NCBI GenBank assembly: GCA_016716565.1
Contig: JADJWC010000003.1
Coordinates: 620,001-684,000 of the forward strand
Direction: 5' to 3'
DNA: 64,000 nucleotides
Origin: a bacterium
GTDB taxonomy: Bacteria > Bacteroidota > Ignavibacteria > Ignavibacteriales > Ignavibacteriaceae
Shown: positions 37,577 to 44,728 of the stretch, piece after piece
How positions within the stretch are numbered: position 1 is the stretch's first letter
Layout: every line of letters begins with the position of its first letter
The notes under the pieces: generated by a model
What the model saw: the letters and a program-made list of their open reading frames with translations, nothing else
Databases searched by the model: none
Told to the model about the DNA's origin: nothing
Position numbers and translations under genes: made by a program

Positions 37577-38579
37577 TTAGTTTTTAAATAAATTGTCAAT
37601 TATCTCTTTGGCTCTGTCATCATAAGTGTAATTTGAACTAATGCATCTCTTGTATCCTGCTTCGGTAATTTTATTTCTTTGATCATCATGTGAAAGATAA
37701 TAAGAAACTTTTTCCAGCAGCTCTTTATTTTCTGAGAAATAGGCTGCTTCCTTATCTTCTGTAAATAGTTTTTTATGCTCATCAGTACGTTCGGCAAGCA
37801 TAAACCCTTTACACGCTGGTATTTCTATGCTTCTGCTTGTATGCAGATCGCGGTTTATTTTCCTCAAAAAGTTTAACGAGATTTTTGAGCAGGTAAAAGC
37901 TTTTGCAAAATCTTCTTTGAATATCTCTCCGCCCATATAAATTATGTTAGGATATTTCTTGTCAAGAAAATTCCACCCGTGACCCCAGACATTAATTTTA
38001 ATACCATTCTCACTTAAAAATTTTATACTCTCAAATCTTTCTTTCTCAAAACTACCCACAAAAACAACATCCCAGATTTTTTCTTTACAATTTTCAAATG
38101 GCTTATGAAAATCCTTATCATACGCCTGGTACTGGAAGAGGATATTTTTAGCACCAAGCCTTTTTAGTTCAGCCACATTATAAGATTTGGCTGTTACCAC
38201 GAGATCGTAATATTTAAGTCCATTATCGTAATAAAAAGTTCTGTTATGTTTTGCATACATATCATCCAGCGACCAGGAAACCAATTTGATTTGCATATCT
38301 CCAAGTTTTTTGAGAGTATCAGGATGAAGACAAGTCCCTTTTACGATAAAACAAAAGTCAGGGGGATTCTTTTTCGCACAATTCTATCAATCTTCTGTTC
38401 AGCTTTTGATGATCTATTTCAAAGTTCAGCTTCCATAATATCCTGTCAAGAATATTTGCTTTATGCTCTCTGTCCGGTCCAAGAAAGATAATTTTATCAA
38501 CAACTCTTGAAAGGGGATTAAACATTTTGTGTTCAGAAGGATGTTTGACAAAATTATTTGTAACAAAGATGCACTTCAT
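37577..38579 (-). CDS. CgeB-like glycosyltransferase, one frameshift
   Basis: Read in two frames that together make about 333 residues. The N-terminal part starts MKCIFVTNNFVKHPSEHKMF and stops early after ELCEKESP. The C-terminal part resumes NPPDFCFIVKGTCLHPDTLK and runs to the end. Dropping one A from the five-base A run (38370-38374) joins them as ELCEKNPPDFCFI. The downstream half has the GT-B features of the CgeB/DUF3880 family: WDVVFVGSFEKERFE, NIIYMGGEIF, then RSIEIPACKGFMLAERTDEH, where the sugar nucleotide binds. It belongs to the polysaccharide operon; specificity unknown. Confidence 0.75.
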
Positions 38580-38592
38580 TTAAACAAAGCTA

Positions 38593-39723
38593 TTAGTTCT
38601 TGTATTTGTTCAATATTTCGCTGAACTTTTCAGCGTAATGTTTGTGACCGATATGTTTCAGCTTGTCGGCATTGCTAAGGCTGAATGAATTATAGTGTTC
38701 ATACTTTTCACAGAATTCAATTATTTTATCAGCCATATCGTTTATGTTCAAAGGATCAAAAAACTGCATCTGCAATTTAAAGTATTCAGCAAAGTCAGTC
38801 AGCGGTGGAACATTCGAGCAGAGAACAGGCTTTTTAGAATAAACGCCTTCAAGAACAGCTCCGCTGGCGGCTTCCCATAAAGTAGGTGCAATTACTCCAT
38901 AACAGTTTTTGTAAAGAAAGTTTACCTGTGAGTCCGGCAGGTAATCATAAATCAAAACCCGCTCATCCAGTTTCAGCTCTTTAATTCTTTGTCTTATGGC
39001 ATACTTGTATTCTTTTTTGCCGCCGCCGACAAGAACAAGCAGGGGAATATCGCTGTTTTTTTCAAGTGCTAGCTTATATCCTTCAATCAAACGTTTATGA
39101 TTTTTTCTTTCACCGAAAAATGAAACATACAGGAAGTATTTTTTATTCATTACCTCATTTACCTGCTCTGATTTTCCATTAAGATTGTGTGAAGAGATAA
39201 AGGGTATTAAAAACCAATCGCTCTTTCTTTCGGGAAAGAATTTTAAGAATTCCTGCATCGGGTAATTCCAGGAGGTTATAAGTGCAGTAGAAGCAGGCAC
39301 TAAACTATATGCAATTCTTAACTCTTCATCATATGTCTCGGGTAGAAAGGCATGAAAAACGGCAATAATCTTTGTATTGTTGTGTAAGGGCTTCAGCATA
39401 TGGAATGGATAAAACACAAAATCAAATTTATTTTCATATTTATTCACTTTCCTTCTTATGCATATCCCAGATTTCTTACCAAGAGTCAGCAAACATATTA
39501 TTTGAGAAATAAGTTTTTGAAATGGATCAATAATAAATTTTTCTTTGATAAGAAATGGAAAACGATTTTGATAGAAGGAGAGCGATTCATAAGGAATTTC
39601 CAAAAAAATATCTAAATCAAGTTCCTTAATTGCGTCTAAAGCATAGTAAGCATAATTTTCAATTCCACCTGATGCACCCGGATGAAAAAATCTCAGGTCA
39701 ATTAAAATTTTAAATCTACTCAT
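38593..39723 (-). CDS. Family 4 (GT-B) glycosyltransferase
   Basis: A 376-residue GT-B enzyme. FFHPGASGGIENYAYYALDA is the N-terminal glycine-rich loop. KYFLYVSFFGERKNHKRLIE, PLLVLVGGGKKEYKYAIRQR, DERVLIYDYLPDSQVNFLYK and PTLWEAASGAVLEGVYSKKP (EX7E-like) form the donor-binding half. It is overlapped by four bases by the upstream methyltransferase gene. It probably extends the repeat unit in the cytoplasm. Confidence 0.87.
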   Translation of the reverse strand: MSRFKILIDLRFFHPGASGGIENYAYYALDAIKELDLDIFLEIPYESLSFYQNRFPFLIKEKFIIDPFQKLISQIICLLTLGKKSGICIRRKVNKYENKFDFVFYPFHMLKPLHNNTKIIAVFHAFLPETYDEELRIAYSLVPASTALITSWNYPMQEFLKFFPERKSDWFLIPFISSHNLNGKSEQVNEVMNKKYFLYVSFFGERKNHKRLIEGYKLALEKNSDIPLLVLVGGGKKEYKYAIRQRIKELKLDERVLIYDYLPDSQVNFLYKNCYGVIAPTLWEAASGAVLEGVYSKKPVLCSNVPPLTDFAEYFKLQMQFFDPLNINDMADKIIEFCEKYEHYNSFSLSNADKLKHIGHKHYAEKFSEILNKYKN

Positions 39724-40637
39724 TTTACTAGTTTACTTACTAAAAATGTTCCAAGCTTACAGTTATTAGTAAGATATCTTGTTAAAGCACTTGGTACTGA
39801 ATTCATTACTTGGTTTTTAAACTTCCCGGCAGGGATAGGAAACATTTCTGCTTTTATTCCGAATATTTTAATTGACTTAATTTTGAATAGATCACTAACG
39901 AGCTGACTCCAGTCTTTCTCAGTGTAATATCTTGCTATTGCTCCATCAGTTAGATTTTGATTTAAACTATGTAAAGATTGATTACTAAAAAGCTTACCCA
40001 TTAAAATCCCATGAATAAAACCATTAACAAAATAATAGCTCCATAAGCTTTTATAGTAAACCATTATTATAGCTTCGCCTCCCGGTTTTAACACACGTGT
40101 AATTCCTTCAAGAATTTTACGTGTATTCGATGAATGATGGATTACACCCCATGACCAAACGAAGTCAAACGATTCATTTTTAAATTCTAATTTTTCCGCA
40201 TCCATTCTTTTTATTGTGCCCGGCAAACCAAATTCTTTGAATCGTGTGGAAGTACTTTTTATCGCATATTCTGTAAGATCAATTCCGGTGAATGATTTTG
40301 AATATTGTGCAAGTAGTGAAGCATGGCTACCATTTCCTACACCAATTTCCAATACATCCTTGGTTTTTAAATTTTCAAAATCAATTAATGCGTCAAACGG
40401 AATTTTTTTAAACGGTAAGAATTCTTTCGAGTTGGAAAAAAATCTTTGATCAATGTCATTATAAAAATCTTTACTGAATTCTTCATATTTGATATCATTA
40501 TTCCAATCATAACGCATCGGATGAGATTCCCACCAGGATTTATTTTTTTTCTGCCACTCAACAGCTTGTTCAGGATTATCCGGTAAGTCAGTCGGTTCTT
40601 TAAATCCTTCAGGTAAATCTTTGTTAAAGTTTTTCAT
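39720..40637 (-). CDS. Class I SAM-dependent methyltransferase
   Basis: A 305-residue protein. KDVLEIGVGNGSHASLLAQY is SAM motif I, SFDFVWSWGVIHHSSNTRKI motif II/III, and RVLKPGGEAIIMVYYKSLWS motif post-III. An N-terminal ~70-residue extension (NKSWWESHPMRYDWNND) is typical of methyltransferases in lipopolysaccharide loci. A hydrophobic stretch around 200-215 may dock on the membrane. Its substrate is unknown; context points to a sugar or lipid-linked sugar. Confidence 0.82.
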   Translation of the reverse strand: MKNFNKDLPEGFKEPTDLPDNPEQAVEWQKKNKSWWESHPMRYDWNNDIKYEEFSKDFYNDIDQRFFSNSKEFLPFKKIPFDALIDFENLKTKDVLEIGVGNGSHASLLAQYSKSFTGIDLTEYAIKSTSTRFKEFGLPGTIKRMDAEKLEFKNESFDFVWSWGVIHHSSNTRKILEGITRVLKPGGEAIIMVYYKSLWSYYFVNGFIHGILMGKLFSNQSLHSLNQNLTDGAIARYYTEKDWSQLVSDLFKIKSIKIFGIKAEMFPIPAGKFKNQVMNSVPSALTRYLTNNCKLGTFLVSKLVK

Positions 40638-40678
40638 TTCTTATTTCTTTTTTAATTCTTGTTTTTCAATTTTGTAAA

Positions 40679-41146
40679 TCAAATGTCCCTGTGCATTATG
40701 ATGTTATTAATTTTTTCATCAAAGCCGGTCTCGACAAAGCCAAATTTCACGTACTGTTTTAATGCATAGGTATTTGCGGTATGAACCTTCAAACGAAGCT
40801 TTTTACACCCAAGGAACTTACAGGTACTTATAGCATGACTAAGAGTCAATGCTGCTAATCCCTTATCACTAAACCGGGAACTGATATAAACCCCGTATGA
40901 TGGGATTGAATAACCTTCATCAAAACCCCGCAGCATATAAAAGCCGGTCAATTCCTCTCCCCAGAACACGCCGTAATAAACATCATTTTTCGCTTTTGCC
41001 AAAATACTCTCGATAGTAGCTATATCGAATTCAAACGCCACAAAATATTGACTGTAATCTTTGGTATCCTGGTTCATCAATTTACTGAGTGCTTGGGCAT
41101 CATTAGGTTCAAGTTTCCGGAAATTGATGATCTTAATCCCGTTCAT
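40679..41146 (-). CDS. GNAT-family N-acetyltransferase, likely sugar-amine acetylation
   Basis: A 155-residue GNAT-fold protein. VYISSRFSDKGLAALTLSHA gives the pyrophosphate-binding loop (R/Q-x-x-G/A-like), and NTYALKQYVKFGFVETGFD is the C-terminal motif B. It starts inside the end of the aminotransferase gene. The pair aminotransferase plus GNAT is the usual way to make an N-acetylated 4-amino sugar. Acetyl-CoA as donor is inferred from the fold. Confidence 0.78.
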   Translation of the reverse strand: MNGIKIINFRKLEPNDAQALSKLMNQDTKDYSQYFVAFEFDIATIESILAKAKNDVYYGVFWGEELTGFYMLRGFDEGYSIPSYGVYISSRFSDKGLAALTLSHAISTCKFLGCKKLRLKVHTANTYALKQYVKFGFVETGFDEKINNIIMHRDI

Positions 41147-42236
41147 AAAATTTTCTTATCGTATTAGAAATGAATTTTACATCTTCTTTTGTCAATTGCG
41201 GGTAGCTTGGTAAATTGATTCCTCTTGCACCAAGGTTCTCTGCTACAGGAAATTGATAGTCTGGTTTTACGTACATAGGCATAGTATGCACAGGGTGAAA
41301 TGCAGGTCGAGTTTCTATTCCTTTTTCAGCTAGATGCTTTCTTAAGTTTTGCCGTGTAGCTGAATCTTTAACAAGTATGCTTATCATCCAGTAGGTGCTG
41401 AAATACCTTTTATCTAATTCATCATGAAATAAAACTGGTAAATCTTTTAAATAATCTTTGTACCACTTCGCAATATCTCTTTTAGATTCTATAATATCAT
41501 TAACTCGTTCAAGCTGTGCTAGTCCAATTGCTGCACAAATATTTGTCATTCTATAGTTATACCCGATAATATCATGCCAGTACTCTGCATCCTTTGCCAG
41601 TCCCTGTCCTTTTATATGCACGCACTTTTCGTGTAGATCTTTGCTATTTGTAACGACCATTCCGCCTTCGCCTGTTGTAACGGTTTTATTACCAAAGAAA
41701 CTAAAGGTAGAAACATCTCCGAATGTACCAACTTTTTTTCCTTCATACTTAGAACCTAATGCCTCGGCTGTATCTTCAATGAGAAAAAGATTATTATCAT
41801 CTGCAATTTTTCTCAACTCATCAATTTCACAGGGATGACCATATAGATGAACAGCAAGAATAGCTTTCGTTTTAGAAGTGATTTTTTTCCGGGTATCAGC
41901 TATATCCATCTGCCAGGTTGAAGTGTCTGATTCCACAAAGACGGGTGTTGCTCCTGTATAAGTAATGCTATTTACACTTGCGATGTAAGTAAAAGTTGGT
42001 ACGATAACTTCGTCACCAGGACCTATTCCCAAAGCAATCAATGCAACATGTAACGCAACTGTTCCGTTACTCACACTGGCGGCAAATTCGATTCCAAGGT
42101 AATCAGCGAATTTCTTTTCAAATTCATTTATGAATTTTCCTTTAGAAGATATCCAAGTTGAATCCAGGCATTCCAACACATATTGTTTTTCGTTTCCATT
42201 TAGGAAAGGTTGGTAAACAGGATATTTAAATTTCAT
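41133..42236 (-). CDS. DegT/DnrJ/EryC1 aminotransferase, perosamine-synthase-like
   Basis: A 367-residue PLP enzyme starting YPVYQPFLNGNEKQYVLECL and LDSTWISSKGKFINEFEKKF, as in GDP-perosamine and related sugar aminotransferases. FSFFGNKTVTTGEGGMVVTN contains the PLP-binding lysine, and HLYGHPCEIDELRKIADDNN and IEDTAEALGSKYEGKKVG hold the cofactor-stacking residues. It converts a keto-sugar nucleotide to an amino sugar using glutamate. No dehydratase or keto-sugar-forming gene is in the window, so the substrate supply must lie elsewhere. Confidence 0.88.
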   Translation of the reverse strand: MKFKYPVYQPFLNGNEKQYVLECLDSTWISSKGKFINEFEKKFADYLGIEFAASVSNGTVALHVALIALGIGPGDEVIVPTFTYIASVNSITYTGATPVFVESDTSTWQMDIADTRKKITSKTKAILAVHLYGHPCEIDELRKIADDNNLFLIEDTAEALGSKYEGKKVGTFGDVSTFSFFGNKTVTTGEGGMVVTNSKDLHEKCVHIKGQGLAKDAEYWHDIIGYNYRMTNICAAIGLAQLERVNDIIESKRDIAKWYKDYLKDLPVLFHDELDKRYFSTYWMISILVKDSATRQNLRKHLAEKGIETRPAFHPVHTMPMYVKPDYQFPVAENLGARGINLPSYPQLTKEDVKFISNTIRKFYERD

Positions 42237-42304
42237 ATACCAAATTTTATAATCAAAAAAGATGTTTTAATAAATTTCTGCAAATATAAATAAGAAATAA
42301 CAGA

Positions 42305-42500
42305 AATGAGGGTAGGAGGTAGGAGGTAGGAGGTAGTAGTTAGTTGATTAGTTCGTAGTTATAGTTGATTAGTTGCCAGTCATCGTTGATCAGTTTATTC
42401 CTAACCATCGATTGGTAAACCAAAACTAGAAACTAAATTACCAGAACTAAAAACAAATAACCATTAACTAACTGCTGTCAACAGTTCACTAATTACCGAT
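42305..42500. repeat. Low-complexity GTAGGAGGTAGGAGGTAGTA array
   Basis: A perfect 8-bp-style run (GTAGGAGGTAGGAGG) passes into TTAGTTGATTAGT-like units, then AACCATTAACTAACTGC and CACTACTCACTGCTAACTC (opposite sense). It fills the gap between the aminotransferase gene and the small gene of the next module. No coding region is present. Confidence 0.65.
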
Positions 42501-42502
42501 CA

Positions 42503-42706
42503 CTACTCACTGCTAACTCCTTCCTCATTAGAGTTGTTTTTTATTTGAGCACAAATTTCAGAACTATACAGGAGACGCACGAACATCTGATCAACAGCAT
42601 TGCGCTCAATACCTGCAGATTGCAGCTCTTCGAGCACTGAAGAAAGATCTTCCTCTTCGACATCGATATAGAAATTAAGAAAGTTGACAACCATATCAGC
42701 TTCCAT
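42503..42706 (-). CDS. Small acidic protein of unknown function
   Basis: A 67-residue protein with an excellent ribosome site (AAGGAGGAATA before the ATG at 42706). It is rich in Glu and Asp, with IDVEEEDLSSVLEELQSAGI suggesting a helix-turn-helix-sized helical pair. It is not recognised. It lies 20 bases after the sigma-like gene and should be cotranscribed with it, so it may be an accessory or anti-sigma-like partner; that is only a guess from position. Confidence 0.6.
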   Translation of the reverse strand: MEADMVVNFLNFYIDVEEEDLSSVLEELQSAGIERNAVDQMFVRLLYSSEICAQIKNNSNEEGVSSE

Positions 42707-42725
42707 TATTCCTCCTTTTTATTTT

Positions 42726-43418
42726 TCAACCACCATTTTTAATCAGCTTAGCTGATTTATTCCTTATTCTTTTTTTAGCGTTCTCAACATCCCTGACGGG
42801 GATATTAAGAGATTTTGCAATTTCAATATTTGAACCGGCACCTTCGAGTATTTCATCGAGAACGAATGAGGCGTAGATATCACCGGTAAGAAGCGTTTTA
42901 AGCTTTGATACGAGTCGATGAATATCAGCCGCAAAGGCATTATTATTCAGATCGCAGAGGTGCATTTCACTTAAAAAATTATCCATTGCGTGATCATTCA
43001 GTACCGGCTTCATAGTATCAATATCCAGCAGCACAGGAATATTTGCTCTTGCCTTTTCATTGCGTATAAAACTCTTTATGGAAAGAAAGAGGAGTTTCCG
43101 GATATCGGGTACTAAACTTTTATTCCATTTGCGGATGCCTGTAAGAATCTTTTCGATAACAATCTGCACAACATCGTGAGCAGTAAGGCTGTTAAATGAA
43201 TCCGCAGAAAAATAGAGTCTTATATTTTTAAGCGCATAATAAACGAGACGGTAACGCAGATCTTTTTCAGCCGAGAGCACATTTGAAAGCTCACGACAGA
43301 CATCGGGGACAGGAACAATTGAATCCTGCTGAGGATCATCATTACCAGTTACGAAGCAGGCAGTTTCAGCGCTGCTGTTTTGTGCATCCAGCTCCACAAT
43401 AAGGGACGGTAAAAGCAT
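42726..43418 (-). CDS. Divergent sigma-70-like (region 2/4) regulatory protein
   Basis: About 230 residues. The middle part (RYRLVYYALKNIRLYFSADS, then LTAHDVVQIVIEKILTGIRK) resembles sigma region 2, where D/E-rich AxDVVQ motifs bind core polymerase. The C-terminal NIEIAKSLNIPVRDVENAKK is a region-4-like helix-turn-helix. Long insertions separate them, and no classical -10-binding aromatics are evident, so it is a distant relative. The start at 43418 is chosen for AAGGGAG eight bases upstream; an in-frame codon at 43454 is the alternative. It is divergent from the DUF6266-like gene and may control it. Confidence 0.6.
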   Translation of the reverse strand: MLLPSLIVELDAQNSSAETACFVTGNDDPQQDSIVPVPDVCRELSNVLSAEKDLRYRLVYYALKNIRLYFSADSFNSLTAHDVVQIVIEKILTGIRKWNKSLVPDIRKLLFLSIKSFIRNEKARANIPVLLDIDTMKPVLNDHAMDNFLSEMHLCDLNNNAFAADIHRLVSKLKTLLTGDIYASFVLDEILEGAGSNIEIAKSLNIPVRDVENAKKRIRNKSAKLIKNGG

Positions 43419-43766
43419 CGTATGATCTCCCTTAAAAAAATTGAGTGATAACATACCTTACTAAGATCAGAACGGATTTTGCCGAAGCTGCTTTAAAAAG
43501 ATATTCTGGAAAAACGCTCCCTTAGGATAGTAACGGATAGTGAAAATGAAATGAGTTTTTCAATTCAACTAAAAGGCAGTACAAAATTAATAATGAGAAT
43601 GGAGACAGGAAAAGAATTACTTTGCTTTAATTATACTTTAATTCCGCTTTAAATTCGCTCTAATTTCTCTCTCAATTCATCTCAGGCGGAGGCAAAAAAA
43701 TGAAAAGGAAACGGGGCCCTCCAATCAACTAAATCAATATGTTAAACTAAAACAAGGAGAAACACC
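43419..43766. other. Divergent intergenic region of the sigma/DUF6266-like module
   Basis: Lies between the sigma-like gene (minus) and the DUF6266-like gene (plus). It contains repeated CTTTAATT-like words at 43625-43656 and a strong AAGGAG ribosome site just before 43767. A TTTG at 43621 and TAAATTCG at 43650 are 25 bases apart, too far for a confident promoter. No gene is seen. Confidence 0.45.
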
Positions 43767-44453
43767 ATGGCCGAATTAAGAAAAACCATACTCGGCAAGA
43801 TAAGCGGAGCGATAGGAGATCTCGTCTTTAGAGAAAGAGACGGGCAGAATTACCTTGCAACGCGACCGTCATCATTTATGCCGGGAGATGATGCAGCATC
43901 AGTAGCAAGAAGAGCAAGGTTTGCTCTTTCGGTAAGAACGAGCTCTTCAATAAACGGTATACCCGAATTGAAGGCACTATGGCTTATCGGCACACCGGCA
44001 GGCGTAAGCGCATTCAATTATATACTGAAGACGAATTACTCGTACGTAAACTCCACAGATGTGACAAACCTGCTGAAGATCGTACCTGATAATGGATTCG
44101 GTATTGCGTTGACGGGTAATACGGTAAACAATACAAGTGTTCAGGCGATAATCGATCCAATTGGAGTAAAGGCGGGAATAGACCCGATGAGAGAAACACA
44201 TTTAATGATGACATGTGTGGAATTTCTGTCTAACCCGATAGATGAATCGGTGAGTGCTTACTCATTGATAGGGTTATCATCAGAAAAAGTTCCAACGAAT
44301 CTTAATATTCCGTTGACTTTTAATGCAGAGCTGACGAGTCAGCAAACATTATTGTATGACAAGTACCAGGATCGAAAGGTATTCATTGCAATCTTATCGC
44401 TGGATGCAGAAGGAAACCCGGTCCATTATTCAAGTTCAGTATATCTGTCGTAA
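43767..44453 (+). CDS. DUF6266-like protein
   Basis: A 228-residue protein with no signal peptide. The N-terminus LRKTILGKISGAIGDLVFRE, followed by ARRARFALSVRTSSSINGIP, matches the layout of DUF6266 proteins of Bacteroidota (a basic MA-LR-GILG-SGK start, then an ARR-F helix). The remainder is beta-rich and Ser/Thr-rich (SAYSLIGLSSEKVPTNLNIP). It is preceded by AAGGAG and followed by a clear terminator, so it is a single-gene transcript. Its codon use looks richer in G/C than nearby glycan genes. The function of DUF6266 is unknown. Confidence 0.6.
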   Translation: MAELRKTILGKISGAIGDLVFRERDGQNYLATRPSSFMPGDDAASVARRARFALSVRTSSSINGIPELKALWLIGTPAGVSAFNYILKTNYSYVNSTDVTNLLKIVPDNGFGIALTGNTVNNTSVQAIIDPIGVKAGIDPMRETHLMMTCVEFLSNPIDESVSAYSLIGLSSEKVPTNLNIPLTFNAELTSQQTLLYDKYQDRKVFIAILSLDAEGNPVHYSSSVYLS

Positions 44454-44467
44454 CAGCACACCACAAC

Positions 44468-44497
44468 CTCCGCTTCGAAAAGGGGCGGAGAGTTTTT
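44468..44497 (+). terminator. Intrinsic terminator after the DUF6266-like gene
   Basis: CTCCGC (44468-44473) pairs with GCGGAG (44485-44490) around a TTCGAAAAGG loop and is followed by AGTTTTT. It lies 15 bases after the stop of the DUF6266-like gene. Confidence 0.65.
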
Positions 44498-44504
44498 GGG
44501 GAGC

Positions 44505-44725
44505 AGGGGTTGGTGGGAGGTGGTAGGTTGGTGGGAGGTGGTTGGTAGAAGGTGGTTGGTAGGAGGTAGTTGGTGGTAGGTGGTTGGTAGTGGGTTGTTA
44601 GTAGTTAGAAGTTCAAAGTTGGATGTTCAAAGTTAGTATTTAGTAGTGGATAGCTAAAGGGGAGAGGCAAGAAGTGAGTAGTGAGTAGTAAGTAGTTAGT
44701 AGTTGGTAGTTAGTAGTTGGTAGTA
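44505..44725. repeat. Low-complexity GGTTGGTAGGTGG / GTAGTTGGTAGT array
   Basis: About 220 bases of degenerate units such as GGTTGGTGGGAGGTGGTAGG, GTAGTTAGAAGTTCAAAGTT and GTAGTGAGTAGTAAGTAGTT. It separates the DUF6266-like gene from the AsnB-like gene. It is the densest of the intergenic arrays and of the same sequence type as tracts found inside the GT2 and O-antigen-ligase genes. Confidence 0.7.
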
Positions 44726-44728
44726 GTT

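Noticed and set aside
44505..44725. Possible CRISPR array from GTAGT-rich repeats
   Set aside because: Units vary in length and sequence with no constant repeat and spacer sizes, and no cas gene is near.
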